Below, piece after piece: positions 50,627-59,905 of a stretch of 64,000 nucleotides of DNA. Both the position numbers and the translations under genes were made by a program. A model generated the notes under the pieces. The model worked only from the letters and a program-made list of their open reading frames with translations. It had not been told where the DNA came from and made no database searches. Every line of letters begins with the position of its first letter. Positions within the stretch are counted from its first letter, which is position 1. The stretch lies in the NCBI GenBank assembly GCA_024426085.1, contig CP087974.1, forward strand, positions 1,302,001-1,366,000. The letters run 5' to 3'. Origin of the DNA: Rhizobium sp. RCAM05350 (lineage in GTDB: Bacteria > Pseudomonadota > Alphaproteobacteria > Rhizobiales > Rhizobiaceae).

Positions 50627-50914
50627 CTAGCGCCGCGCCAGCAGGCCGATCACGAAGGAGACGCCGGCAATCGCGAGCAGCGTCGAAACGGGTTCTTCGT
50701 GAATGCGGTCACGCAGCCGTTCCGTCAGCACTTCGACCTCCGAAGCCGCGACAGCCTTGGCACTGCTGCCGATGGCGGAAACAGAGTCGGTAAGACGGGC
50801 AATTTCGGCACGCAGCTCCGTAAGCTGATTTTCGAGATCGGCTTTTGCCGTGCTCGCTTCTATCTCGGCTATATCAGCGTCGTTCGGCACAGCTGCGAAT
50901 TTCTTTTCGACCAT
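50627..50914 (-). CDS. DUF883/ElaB-YqjD-type membrane-anchored protein
   Basis: A 95-residue protein starting MVEKKFAAVPNDADIAEIEA, with a long coiled-coil helix (LENQLTELRAEIARLTDSVS) and a C-terminal membrane anchor STLLAIAGVSFVIGLLARR. This layout matches ElaB/YqjD-type proteins, which tether ribosomes at the membrane in stationary phase. An exact EcfG-type promoter lies 30 bases upstream, in keeping with stress or stationary-phase expression. The frame is intact. Confidence 0.82.
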   Translation of the reverse strand: MVEKKFAAVPNDADIAEIEASTAKADLENQLTELRAEIARLTDSVSAIGSSAKAVAASEVEVLTERLRDRIHEEPVSTLLAIAGVSFVIGLLARR

Positions 50915-50943
50915 GGTCAGGGCTCCTTTTGCAATGTTGCCTC

Positions 50944-50968
50944 AACGCACAAGTCCGGATTTGGTTCC
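50944..50968 (-). promoter_or_regulatory. EcfG-type (general stress) promoter for the DUF883-like gene
   Basis: On the minus strand, GGAAC (50968-50964), 16 bases, then CGTT (50947-50944), ending 30 bases before the start codon. It is an exact consensus match. Confidence 0.65.
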
Positions 50969-51061
50969 CTGCAGACTGCAGCAAAACCGCGGTTCCTTCC
51001 GGCCCATTTCACCTGCGGTTTAGCATCCGCTCCCCTACCCCTGACCTTGCCGCGCGTCCCC

Positions 51062-51087
51062 GGAACGAAACCGGCAGTCTGGGCGTT
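51062..51087 (+). promoter_or_regulatory. EcfG-type (general stress) promoter for the SH3-domain gene
   Basis: GGAAC (51062-51066), 17 bases, then CGTT (51084-51087), about 128 bases upstream of the ATG at 51216. It is an exact consensus match with the longer permitted spacer. Confidence 0.55.
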
Positions 51088-51215
51088 AATTTGCACGGAA
51101 CAAAAAAACAGGACGCGCCAACCACCTCAAAAAAGACACAAAAACAACGGTGTTTGCGGGAAATCGTGCGGGCGCAACCGCGATGCCACGCCGGACCGAT
51201 AAGGATGGAGAGCTG

Positions 51216-52009
51216 ATGACGAAACTGCGACGACCTTCATTGAAATCAACGCTGATGGCCATAGCCGCGGCGGCGGCATTTCTGTTGCCGGTCGCTGCCC
51301 AGGCGGCCGAAGGCTTTGCAACAGCCAATGTCAATATGCGCTCAGGCCCCAGCACACGTTATCCGGCAGTAACGGTTATTCCCGTTGGAACGCCGGTTGA
51401 GATTCATGGCTGCCTTGCCGACGTTCCCTGGTGTGACGTGTCCTTCTACAATGGTAGAGGCTGGGTGGCAGGCCGTTACGTCCAGGCAGAGTATCAGCAA
51501 CGCCGCGTTTACGTTGAACCGGATTATTATGACTCGCTCGGCATTCCTCTGGTGACGTTCGAACTCGGAAACTACTGGGACCCGCAACTATCGCAACCGC
51601 GACTTCTATAGAGAGCGGGACTACTACCGGCGCGACCGCGACAGGGATCGCTATGATCCCGAATCGCCGACCACGACGCGACTACAACACCTATGAGCGC
51701 CCGCGCTACAACAATGAAGATGGCATCATCGTCGAACGCCCGCGTCGTGACCGTGACCGGGAACGCATCGAGCGGCGGCGTGACGACAACGCCCGGCAAT
51801 TCGAGAACGATCAGAGCAACCGCCGTGAACGCGATCGCGAACGTATCGAACGCCGCAATCGCAACAGCGAGCAACAAGTCGAGCGTCCCCGCAACAATCG
51901 GCAGGAACGCAGTCGGGGCGGTGACGACGTGTACCGCAACGGCGAGGTCAACGGGCGCAAGATCGGCGGCCCACAGGGCGGAGGCGATTGCCGCCCCCAA
52001 GCGACGTAA
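51216..52009 (+). CDS. Exported SH3-domain protein with arginine-rich tail (two indels)
   Basis: About 263 residues: a signal peptide (LMAIAAAAAFLLPVAAQA), a bacterial SH3 domain (NVNMRSGPSTRYPAVTVIPV, then VPWCDVSFYNGRGWVAGRYV) and a very basic, repetitive C-terminal half rich in RDRD, RERIERR and NNR. Breaks at 51581-51583 and 51658-51660 are each CCC that should be CC. SH3b domains usually bind cell wall; the arginine tail could contact anionic polymers. It is preceded by an EcfG-type promoter and followed by a perfect terminator. Confidence 0.82.
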
Positions 52010-52039
52010 ACTGCAACTAGACGAAACGTTACGTACTGG

Positions 52040-52066
52040 AAAACGGGCGGCAATGCCGCCCGTTTT
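52040..52066 (+). terminator. Rho-independent terminator of the SH3-domain gene
   Basis: AAAACGGGCGGC (52040-52051) pairs perfectly with GCCGCCCGTTTT (52055-52066) around a three-base loop, 30 bases after the stop codon. Confidence 0.88.
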
Positions 52067-52197
52067 CGCATAACCAAACACGCACAGTCGACTTAACGGA
52101 ACAAAATCATCGTGCCTGGGCTGCCCTTCCTTGATGGAAGAACACATGTTTCTGCGTCCTCTACAGCATTGGGTCGGCGAACACCGCCGCAGGCAGT

Positions 52198-52416
52198 GTG
52201 CCTGGAGCGTTTATCCCACGATCGTCCCTGTTAGCAGAGAAAACCCATCTCGCTGGCTGGAGCCGCGAAGAGGCCGTGATTGCGATTGCAGATGTTGCGG
52301 ATCATCAACTCGTAGACATCACCAACAGTTCCGCAGCCACACTCATCGACGAGGGCGATCCGCTGGCCGACCTGGGAAGAGCCCACGCAAAAGGCCCTTC
52401 TTTCCCAAGGCGGTAG
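52198..52416 (+). CDS. Doubtful short ORF (72 codons)
   Basis: Open frame from a GTG with HLAGWSREEAVIAIADVADH and SAATLIDEGDPLADLG. The composition looks coding, but no start with a good ribosome site is seen, and an indel may have separated it from an ATG near 52146. No family is recognised. Confidence 0.25.
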   Translation: MPGAFIPRSSLLAEKTHLAGWSREEAVIAIADVADHQLVDITNSSAATLIDEGDPLADLGRAHAKGPSFPRR

Positions 52417-52667
52417 CCCGTTTCTCATCCGGTAAACGGAATGTTAACCACGTCCCTCTATTCTGACATCATCATTCAGCCATGATCGGCAGGGTCGACA
52501 TAGCCTTCGTCGGCGCCAATGTTTTCAGCGCCTTAGCGTCGATGATACTGGTAGCGCCCGCGGCGTTCGAAGCTGCTCCCTCCGGCCGTGTCTGAAATTT
52601 CGCCACCCTTTCGCACAAGCGGCAACGCTGCCTGTCCGAAATCGGGACAATGATGTTGTGCGTATGA

Positions 52668-53765
52668 GTGGGTGTATCCGTGGCGGACCGGTTTCGTGAG
52701 TTGGAAAGACCGCAGACAGGGCGGTTGAAGGACGTGGTCCTGATGGCGACCGTGACCGGTTTCGAGGGTCTGCGCCATCCCCGCCGGACCGATCTCAAGC
52801 AATTCTCCGAACTGTTCGACCCGCTATTTTCCGCCTCCAGCGACGAAGCCCGCCGCCAGGCCGCCGCCGCTCTTTCCCAGTGCCCGTATGTGCCGCCATC
52901 CGTGGCGCTGCAGATCGGCAATGCGCCGATTTCCATCGCCGCGATTTTCCTCACGCGCTCTGCCTCGATCGACGATGCAACGCTGCTGCAGGTCATTCGC
53001 AGTCAGGGGCAGGCGCACGCCACTGCGATTGCCCGCCGCGACAATCTTTCGGTTCATGTGGTCGATGCCCTTGTCGAGCGCCGTCAGACCGCCGCCGCAC
53101 CGGCAAAGACGGCCGCACCACCCGTACAGGCTTCTCCCGCCGCACGGGCTGCCCCTGAGGCGGAGCAGCGCCAGCCGGACACTTCGGCACAGGACATGAC
53201 GACGGCAAAGCTGTTGCGCGAGGAAAAACTGCGCGACGATCTCAAGTCGCTTGCCCGCGTCGCCCGACAGGCTGCACCGGCCCTGCCGGTCATCGAGCCT
53301 TTGAACCCCTTGCATGAGGCATTGCTCGTTCGCTTTGCCCGGTCGGGCGAGGCCAATCTTTTCGCCGCCAGCCTTTCGGCGGCCCTGTCTTCCAGCCCCG
53401 ATCTTGGCGAGCGGATTCTGCTCGACATTTCCGGCCAGCAACTTGCCACCGCGTTGATCGCGCTGGACATGCACACCGATGATAGCCTTTTTGTGCTCTC
53501 GGCCTTGTATCCGGACCTCGACGAACGCCTCGGCGGGACTACACGTGGCGAGGCGCTGCTTGCCTCCCCTGGCCCCGGAATCCAGCCGCGTGCGCGTTCA
53601 AGCCTGGCTGCAAGCCGACCAGAGCGACGCCCTCCGCACACCGGAGCATCAAGGCTACCTGTCTCCCGACCGGGGAGCGGATCCACGCCAGACGACGGCT
53701 CGAAAGGCCCCGCCCGCATTGCGGCGGACCTGCAGCAAAAGCGGACTTTTGGTCGCGGACGCTGA
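52668..53765 (+). CDS. DUF2336-like domain protein (one or two indels)
   Basis: About 360 residues starting VSVADRFRELERPQTGRLKD, with TVTGFEGLRHPRRTDLKQFS, EARRQAAAALSQCPYVPPSV and AIARRDNLSVHVVDALVERR, a repeated helical pattern recalling DUF2336 proteins. A Pro/Ala-rich linker lies near residues 145-175. An extra C at 53566-53569 shifts the frame to LAPESSRVRVQAWLQADQSD; the familiar end RIAADLQQKRTFGRGR lies back in the first frame, so a second, compensating indel is likely. The start codon (GTG) is uncertain. Confidence 0.6.
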   Translation: MGVSVADRFRELERPQTGRLKDVVLMATVTGFEGLRHPRRTDLKQFSELFDPLFSASSDEARRQAAAALSQCPYVPPSVALQIGNAPISIAAIFLTRSASIDDATLLQVIRSQGQAHATAIARRDNLSVHVVDALVERRQTAAAPAKTAAPPVQASPAARAAPEAEQRQPDTSAQDMTTAKLLREEKLRDDLKSLARVARQAAPALPVIEPLNPLHEALLVRFARSGEANLFAASLSAALSSSPDLGERILLDISGQQLATALIALDMHTDDSLFVLSALYPDLDERLGGTTRGEALLASPGPGIQPRARSSLAASRPERRPPHTGASRLPVSRPGSGSTPDDGSKGPARIAADLQQKRTFGRGR

Positions 53766-53777
53766 ATTTTCACACGT

Positions 53778-54124
53778 TTAGCTGCGTTCTTCGGCCGCGA
53801 CGTCGAACAGATCGCCGCGCGCATCCACCTCGATCTCCACCACCCAGCAATCCGGATCGAAACGGATTTCGCGGGCAATCGCCTGATCGACCGCCTCGGC
53901 CTCCACGGCGTCCAGCCGGATCTGAACAGCCGGCCCGGAGCCGGATCATCGAAGAAACTTTGCGGTGCCGGCGCATACAGCGTTTCGGCGCCCAGACGCG
54001 ACCGCTGCCGGATGAAGATGGCGCCAGCCTCGCCCGCCCCCTTGCGCAGCACGGCCGCATAGCCGCCAAGCCCAAAAACCCGGCGAACAAGGGCGGAAAC
54101 GAAAATATCGGATTTCAGGCGCAT
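53778..54124 (-). CDS. DUF1491 family protein (one indel)
   Basis: About 115 residues starting MRLKSDIFVSALVRRVFGLG, with KGAGEAGAIFIRQRSRLGAE and, after restoring one missing base near 53932, AVQIRLDAVEAEAVDQAIAR and CWVVEIEVD, the DUF1491 pattern found across alphaproteobacteria. The function is unknown. It converges with the DUF2336-like gene, with 12 bases between stops. Confidence 0.82.
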
Positions 54125-54237
54125 GGATGGCTGATACACCGGCGCGGGTCGGAGCGCAAATCTGCGGCTCCTTGTCCGGCGCGCTCCGCCCTTCGGTTAC
54201 AGCAGAAAATTTCCACGAAAATGACGTCTCGCAAAAC

Positions 54238-55212
54238 TCAGAGAGCGCCGATTTCCTTCATCTTTTTCAGCACCTTGTCGCTCGGCTGGCCGGTTTCTGG
54301 CAGGCGGTAGTGCTTTTCGAAATGGCGGATGGCCGAGCGTGTCTGCTCACCTGCCACGCCATCGACCGACACGTCGCTATAGGCAAGATTGCTCAGGCCC
54401 TTCTGGATATTCATCACCAGTTCGCTGGAGGCGGGAATATCGACTTTCGGGATATATTGCGGATCGATCTCGGCATTGCGGATCGCAGCTGCCACCGGGT
54501 CGAGCTCGCCCTTGCCGCCCTTGACGTTTTCATAGGGTCGCTGGGCGGGTTTTGCGGCGGCATGCGCCTTGCCCCGGTTTTGCGGTGTGTTGTTGTCCTG
54601 GCCGTCTGCTGTCTGAAGTGCCGCCAGCAGCGTATCGCTCGCCGATCCCGTTTCCGGACGGCCCGCCCGCTTTTCAAAATGCAGGATCGCCGCCGATGTT
54701 TTCGGGCCGGTCTTGCCGTCGGCAGGACCGTCGTAGAGGCCGCGGCGCGCCAGTTCCTTCTGGATGCTCGCTACCAGCGCGGCGTCGGTCGCGGGGGTCG
54801 CCACAGGTTGGGGCTGGGCGACCTGTGAAACGGCTTCCGGCTCCGGTTTGGGCTGTTCGATGCTGGCGGTCTGCTGCTCTTCATCCTCACGCTGGATGAC
54901 GAACGTTGTCACCTTGCGCGGCGAAAGACTATCGTCCTCGGCGCCGATCTTGGCAGACTGCGGATCGGTAAACGGCAGGCGCGTGCGCAGGAACGGCGAA
55001 GGATGCGCGCCCGGCTGATACCACATGGCATTGGCGGCAACGAAGCTGAAGGCGACGGCAAAGGCCAGCGAGCCGCCGAAGGCGCGCGGGTTGCGCGACG
55101 CCAGGCGGCCGGCGAAGGTCAGTCCGCGCATCGCCAGGCCAGCGGTCACAAGACCTGAGGCCGCGCTGCGCTTTCTTTTCTTCTCAGGCTGTTTTCGCTT
55201 GCGAGCCGTCAT
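54238..55212 (-). CDS. Peptidoglycan-binding domain membrane protein
   Basis: A 324-residue protein: a basic cytoplasmic start (MTARKRKQPEKKRKRSAA), a membrane segment (FGGSLAFAVAFSFVAANA), a disordered P/Q/E-rich linker, and two peptidoglycan-binding-1 repeats (SIQKELARRGLYDGPADGKT and NIQKGLSNLAYSDVSVDGVA). It probably anchors to the cell wall from the inner membrane. The frame is intact. Its start overlaps the end of the PAS kinase gene by 29 bases, suggesting co-transcription. Confidence 0.88.
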   Translation of the reverse strand: MTARKRKQPEKKRKRSAASGLVTAGLAMRGLTFAGRLASRNPRAFGGSLAFAVAFSFVAANAMWYQPGAHPSPFLRTRLPFTDPQSAKIGAEDDSLSPRKVTTFVIQREDEEQQTASIEQPKPEPEAVSQVAQPQPVATPATDAALVASIQKELARRGLYDGPADGKTGPKTSAAILHFEKRAGRPETGSASDTLLAALQTADGQDNNTPQNRGKAHAAAKPAQRPYENVKGGKGELDPVAAAIRNAEIDPQYIPKVDIPASSELVMNIQKGLSNLAYSDVSVDGVAGEQTRSAIRHFEKHYRLPETGQPSDKVLKKMKEIGAL

Positions 55213-56786
55213 GACCAGCGCCCCCGTTCATTCCGTCGGCATCCCCCGGGCTCGTTTCCGGATGGGCCTGACTCGTCTTCTTCCGCGTACGCTCCTTCAG
55301 GCGCGGCGGAAACTCCACCATTGTCTGTTCCACAGGTTCTTGCTCGTCGATGCCGACTATACCGGAGCCGTCGAGCGCGATCGTCACCGTGATCACCGTG
55401 CCCTCGCCGGGACGGCTGCGGATATCGAATTGCCCGCCATGCAGCGCCACCAGGCCCTTGACCAGAGACAGGCCGAGGCCGGTACCCTCGTATTTGCGGG
55501 TATAGTCGTTCTGGATCTGCACGAAGGGCTGGCCGAGCGTCGAAAGCTTGTTCTCGGCAATACCAATACCGGTATCGCTGACGATCAGATTGAGATTGCT
55601 ACCGGCCACTTCGGCATCGATGGTGACGATACCGCCGCGATCGGTGAACTTGATCGCATTGCCGACCAGATTGATCAGGATCTGCTGGATTGCGCGCTGG
55701 TCGGCGTTGACCTCTGCGACATTGCGCATGATCCGGCTGGTCAGCTGAACGCCCTTTTCGCGCGCCTGCAGGCCAAGCATCGCCTCGCAGGCGTTGACGA
55801 CATCGGCGACCCTGAACGGTTCCGGGATCAGCTCGTAGCGGCCGGCCTCGATCTTGCTCATGTCGAGCATGGTGTTGACGACGGACAGCAGATGGGCGCC
55901 CGACTGATTGATCAGCGAGACATATTCGCGCTGGCGGTCGTTTTCGAGCTTGCCGAAATATTCGCCGGAGAGAATGTCGGAAAAGCCGAGAATGGCATTG
56001 AGCGGCGTGCGCAGCTCGTGGCTGACGGCGGCCAGAAACCGGGTCTTGGCATCGTTGGCGGATTCTGCGAGCCTGGTTTTATAGATCGCCTCGGCGCGCA
56101 GCCGCGCCTCTTCCGAGACGTCGCGCGACTGGACGAGAATGGCAAACTCGCCCTCTGCCTCGCCAAGAGCCGTCATCTCGCAGCGCATGTGGACGAACTG
56201 CTCGCCGCCGGCAAAGACGTTGGGGTGTTCCAGCCGGATGTCGATGGTTGCCTGGCGATTGCCCTGGCGCAGCGTGTCGATGGCCTGGAGAAAGAGGATG
56301 CGATCGGAAACGTGGATCTGTTCGATAAAGCCCCGGCCGCCGGGATTGCGCATCCAGGCGAGGTATGATTCCGCATCCCTGCCATGAATGGCCGTGACCG
56401 AGCCCCGGATGTCATGGATGGTCACCAGACCGGCAAAACAATCATAGTGGCGCGTGCCATTGTCGACAGATGTTTCCCGGATTTGCGCGATGGGATGAAC
56501 CAACTTTCGGTTGCGCTGATAGGCGATACCGCCGACTGCCGCGATCAGCGCGGCGGCGCCGACCAGGGCAGCACCAACCGGCAGCGCCAGCGAAACCGGC
56601 AAGGCGACGGAAAGGGCGAGAGGAACCGTCGGGGAATGCAACGAGAGCAGTGGCGGCGACAGCCCGGATGACGGCGAACTCGCGGCTTGCCTCCGGCTCC
56701 CCGCCACCTGGCAGGGGCAACCAAAGGCGCGCAGCGTCATCGACGCGCGACGCCATCCTGCCAGCAATGTTACGCAATACTCTCAA
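55184..56786 (-). CDS. PAS-domain sensor histidine kinase, PleC/DivJ class (one indel)
   Basis: About 533 residues. An N-terminal membrane region (PTVPLALSVALPVSLALPVG, ALVGAAALIAAVGGIAY) is followed by a PAS-like domain (DCFAGLVTIHDIRGSVTAIH), the H-box FLAAVSHELRTPLNAILGFS, and the ATPase motifs NLVGNAIKFTDRGG, DTGIGIAE and GTGLGLSLVKGLV. An extra base at 56631-56634 disrupts the membrane region; the start is probably the TTG at 56786. The kinase core closely resembles the PleC/DivJ cell-cycle kinases. DivJ is a possible identity, but I cannot confirm it. Confidence 0.75.
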
Positions 56787-57338
56787 CGTTTAACCCTGTA
56801 CGCTCGTTCTTTTCCGGACCCCGTCATGGTTCCGTCCTTTATAGGCAAGCTTTCGTCCACGACCGGAAACGGTCCCTTTGGACGATCACTTTGCACATCC
56901 GAATTTCGCACTGGCGGCTTAATGAAAGGATAAATGAAATTGCGACAAATCCCGCTGAAAGGCCCTGAAAATCCCATTCCGGGACAAAACGCCGGGGCTT
57001 TGTCTTTTGTGGTTAATGGGGTGTAAGCGCCGGATTTCAGGCGGTTTTCGCCTCCGCATTAACCTGTGTGGCAACACTACCCAGCCGCGAATCCCGCGTT
57101 TCAAGCCTTGGCCGGGCACCTGCTGCCTTGAACCTTAACGGCGACCGTTAAAATGCGCGATAAATGCCATTCAAATGCCGATAGTTCCAATTTTACGAAA
57201 AGACGGTGCAAATGCCACCGGTTTTGGCAAAGGCATGTTCCGAATCCCCGCCTAAGGTGTGATGACAGGTGCCAAGGGAGCTAGTCCGGCTAAGACCGGG
57301 CGCAGGTTTGAGTGCCTTACCAAAGGATGAGCAAGACA
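56787..57338. other. Divergent intergenic region
   Basis: 550 bases between the PAS kinase (minus) and the DUF5330-like gene (plus), AT-richer than its surroundings. It contains the palindrome TTAACGG-CGA-CCGTTAA at 57135-57151 and several isolated TTAAC motifs. A 30-codon frame at 56934 is too short to call. Confidence 0.4.
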
Positions 57339-57782
57339 ATGTGGTTTCTGATCAAGGGAACATTCTGGTTTTCGCTGGTGCTGGTGCTTTTGCCGTTTCT
57401 CGATCCGGCCAGCACCTCGACGCTGGAAAACGGCCCGAAAGTCGACGTCGGCGACACGGTGTCGGCCGCGACCGAAGCCTTCGGCTACATCAGTGCCATT
57501 TGCGTCGAAAAACCGGATGTCTGCATCAAAGGTGCGGAGACTTTCGTGGCACTCGGCCACCGGGCCCGTGAAGGCGCCAAGATCGCCTATCTCTTTCTCG
57601 ACCAGCAATTTGCCGAACCGAGCGATGCCGTGACCACTGGCACGGTTGCTACAGCCAAACAGCCTGCTGTCGACGTCCCGGCCGATGTCGCGACTGCCGA
57701 GCAGATTACGGCACAGGTAGAGCCTGTCTTCAACAGAATCCCCGTCCCGGAAAAGCGCATCGAGCCGAAGGCTGTGCGGTAA
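57339..57782 (+). CDS. DUF5330-like membrane protein
   Basis: A 147-residue protein starting MWFLIKGTFWFSLVLVLLPF, a membrane anchor, then VGDTVSAATEAFGYISAICV and CIKGAETFVALGHRAREGAK, matching small rhizobial DUF5330 proteins; the two cysteines may pair. The C-terminus is a Pro/Val-rich tail. The frame is intact. ATGs at 57327 and 57312 are also open; 57339 is best spaced from an AGGATGAG site. A clear terminator follows. Confidence 0.75.
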   Translation: MWFLIKGTFWFSLVLVLLPFLDPASTSTLENGPKVDVGDTVSAATEAFGYISAICVEKPDVCIKGAETFVALGHRAREGAKIAYLFLDQQFAEPSDAVTTGTVATAKQPAVDVPADVATAEQITAQVEPVFNRIPVPEKRIEPKAVR

Positions 57783-57839
57783 CAGCGCCGGCCGTTCCCA
57801 AGATTTCTTCAGACTGCCTGAACTGCCGATCTACGGCCG

Positions 57840-57871
57840 CCGTGAGGAACGCCCATCCCTCACGGTTTTTT
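57840..57871 (+). terminator. Rho-independent terminator
   Basis: CCGTGAGG (57840-57847) pairs with CCTCACGG (57858-57865) and is followed by six T residues; it ends the DUF5330-like transcript 58 bases after its stop. Confidence 0.88.
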
Positions 57872-57907
57872 CATTTTGCAGTTCTCAATTCGCTATCCAT
57901 CACCTAT

Positions 57908-58363
57908 ATGAACGACATGGACCAGATGAACACATCGCCGATCACGCCACTTGCCGAGATCATCGACAATTGCGCCTATCTGGACGATTGGCAGGACCGG
58001 ATGAGCTATGTCATCGAGCTCGGCCGCAAGCTGCCGGAGATGCCGGAAGAAAAGCGGACATCAGAAAGCAAGGTGCAGGGCTGCGCCAGCCAGGTCTGGC
58101 TGGTCACCCATGCCAGTAATGCCGACAGCGACCCGATCCTCACCTTCGAGGGCGAATCGGATGCCCATATCGTGCGTGGCCTGGTTGCCATCGTGCTGTC
58201 GATCTTTTCCGGAAAACCGGCCTCGGATATCATCAAGACCGACGCGCTGGACCTGTTCGACCGCATGGGCCTGATCGAATACCTGACAGCGCAGCGCGCC
58301 AACGGCCTGCGCTCGATGATCAAGCGCATCAAGGACGAGGCTGTCCGGGCGCTTGCGGCCTGA
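57908..58363 (+). CDS. sufE: Cysteine desulfuration protein SufE
   Basis: Sulfur-acceptor protein that takes persulfide sulfur from SufS for Fe-S cluster assembly. The 151-residue sequence starts MNDMDQMNTSPITPLAEIID; the sulfur-accepting Cys lies in ESKVQGCASQVWLVTHA, followed by GLVAIVLSIFSGKPASDIIK, both family signatures. The frame is intact. It converges with the DUF6456-like gene, overlapping by 35 bases at the ends. Confidence 0.94.
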   Translation: MNDMDQMNTSPITPLAEIIDNCAYLDDWQDRMSYVIELGRKLPEMPEEKRTSESKVQGCASQVWLVTHASNADSDPILTFEGESDAHIVRGLVAIVLSIFSGKPASDIIKTDALDLFDRMGLIEYLTAQRANGLRSMIKRIKDEAVRALAA

Positions 58364-59196
58364 CCACGACAAGATCGCCCGCCTCCGGCCGGTAGCCATC
58401 CGCTGCCCAGGAATGGTTTCGCCGGCCGACAGATGCTGACGGTGCGTAATGACGCGCAAGCGCCATCAGGGCGGTGCGCAGCATCAGCTTGGCCGAGCGC
58501 GCTGGCCATTGCCGCTCGCGCTCGACGAGTTCAAGCCCCTTCTGGAAGCAGCAGACGTCAAGCGCCACGCCACAGAGTTCCGGCCCGATCGCCTCCATCG
58601 CCCTGCCCACCCGCATCCGCGCGGCAAGAGCCGTGTCGCAAAGATCGGCGGTGCCGCCTGCCTTGCCCTTGGTCTTCGCCGACAATCGCGGCTCGTAGGC
58701 CATGGTCAGGCGTGGCTGCAATTGTGCACGGGTGAAATCGGCAGACAGCCGTTCACCGGCCGCAATCGCCTCGGGCGGCAGAAAGGCCTGGCCTGATTTT
58801 TCCTTCAGCCGGGCGACCGCGCCAAGCGGCGATTCCAGCTGGTTGACGCGGACGGTCTGGCGCGCGCCCTCCACCGGAAACGGTCCGGGCTTCGATGACG
58901 CGGTGCTGATCCTGAAACGCCTCTTCCGGCGCGAGAAGCGCCCGACGCAGGAATGCTGATGCTTGCGCTGTTGCCCGGACAACACCTCCATCAACGACTG
59001 TGAGACCAAGCGAGCAGGCCCGGTCGAGCGCACTTTGCGGGAAATGACGCGCCGGCCGGTCACCGCCGGCCTGAAACGTCACATTCGCCGCCGCCCGCTC
59101 CATCTGCACCGGGACATGGGTTGCAACATAGCGGACAAGGCGCAGGATATCCTTGTCAGTGGCGACGGACGGTTGTTCGCTCGCCGCGTCACGCAT
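58329..59196 (-). CDS. DUF6456-like helix-turn-helix protein (one indel)
   Basis: About 288 residues starting MRDAASEQPSVATDKDILRL. The N-terminal half is helical (LVRYVATHVPVQMERAAANV, ALDRACSLGLTVVDGGVVRA); after removal of one T at 58878-58880 the C-terminal DUF6456-type part reads VEGARQTVRVNQLESPLGAV, SADFTRAQLQPRLTMAYEPR and VALDVCCFQKGLELVERERQ. The C-terminal half may be regulatory or replication-linked; the function is unknown. Its start overlaps the DnaA-like gene upstream by 8 bases. Confidence 0.7.
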
Positions 59197-59602
59197 GTGT
59201 ACGTCCTCCCGGTGTCCCGAAGACAGAGGTGACGACACGTTCCAGAGAAGCGACGAAATCATCGAAGGCCGGATCGTCACGGCGATCCTCGACCACATTG
59301 CAGGCATGGCTGACGGTCGTGCGGTCACGGCCGAAGGAATAGCCGATATCGGTCAGCGAGATCTGCAGAACGACATGGCAGACATACATGGAGATCTGCC
59401 GGACATGGCAGCTGGTGCGGCGGCGGTCGCGCCTGAGCGGCACCCGCTCCCCCACCAGCATCACCATCTCGGCCGTCACCTGGCGCACCACCCGGCAGCG
59501 CAGATGGGCGGCAACCGGCAGCACAGGTCCCCACGGCTCGACGACGGTTTCTGCAGGCGGGAGGTAGGATAGCCGATGGGCTGTGTGCCGCATGCCGGAC
59601 AA
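59189..59602 (-). CDS. Stand-alone DnaA C-terminal (domain IV)-like DNA-binding protein
   Basis: A 137-residue protein whose last 60 residues, ISMYVCHVVLQISLTDIGYS then FGRDRTTVSHACNVVEDRRD, reproduce the DnaA domain IV helix-turn-helix and the signature loop DRTTVSHAC. The AAA+ part is absent. The N-terminal part has no recognised domain and the start is uncertain (an ATG at 59667 is open in another frame). It could bind DnaA-box-like sites without initiating replication; this is inference from the domain alone. Confidence 0.75.
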   Translation of the reverse strand: MSGMRHTAHRLSYLPPAETVVEPWGPVLPVAAHLRCRVVRQVTAEMVMLVGERVPLRRDRRRTSCHVRQISMYVCHVVLQISLTDIGYSFGRDRTTVSHACNVVEDRRDDPAFDDFVASLERVVTSVFGTPGGRTHA

Positions 59603-59841
59603 TCATCGGCGGGGGCAATCTTTTCGGAGACAGACGATGAAAGGCTTTGGCGATGGGCATGGTTCACTCCTTGAGATAGGAATTAATTCATACACCTTAG
59701 TGCGACAACGGGGATGAATGGAAGATCACCCGCGCAAGCATCCGTTGTTTTTCCGTCGCTTTTACGCTTTTTCATGAAATAAATAGGTATATTTTCCTCA
59801 TTCCAAAATCCTACCTATTCAAAATCCAGCTGGCAGCCACG

Positions 59842-59873
59842 AAAAAGCCGGCCTAGCGATGCCAGACCGGCTT
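59842..59873 (-). terminator. Rho-independent terminator of mucR
   Basis: On the minus strand, AAGCCGGTC pairs with GGCCGGCTT (one G-T pair) and runs into five T residues, 33 bases beyond the restored mucR stop. Confidence 0.8.
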
Positions 59874-59905
59874 GGTTGTTTCATTGCTGAAAACCAGCCG
59901 AAGCC

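Larger units (their letters stand above)
50915..51215. other. Divergent intergenic region with two stress-type promoters
   Basis: This 301-base gap separates the DUF883-like gene (minus) from the SH3-domain gene (plus). It contains one EcfG-type promoter in each direction (listed separately) and no ORF that I would call. Confidence 0.5.
52010..52667. other. Intergenic region, mostly empty
   Basis: Holds the terminator of the SH3 gene and one doubtful short ORF (52198-52416). The rest is unassigned; a 37-codon frame starting MIGRVDIAFVGANVFSAL at 52482 has no other support. Confidence 0.35.

Noticed and set aside
56786..56811. EcfG-like promoter before the PAS kinase (AGAAC-N17-CGTT)
   Set aside because: One mismatch in the -35 element, and the -10 element overlaps the probable start codon.
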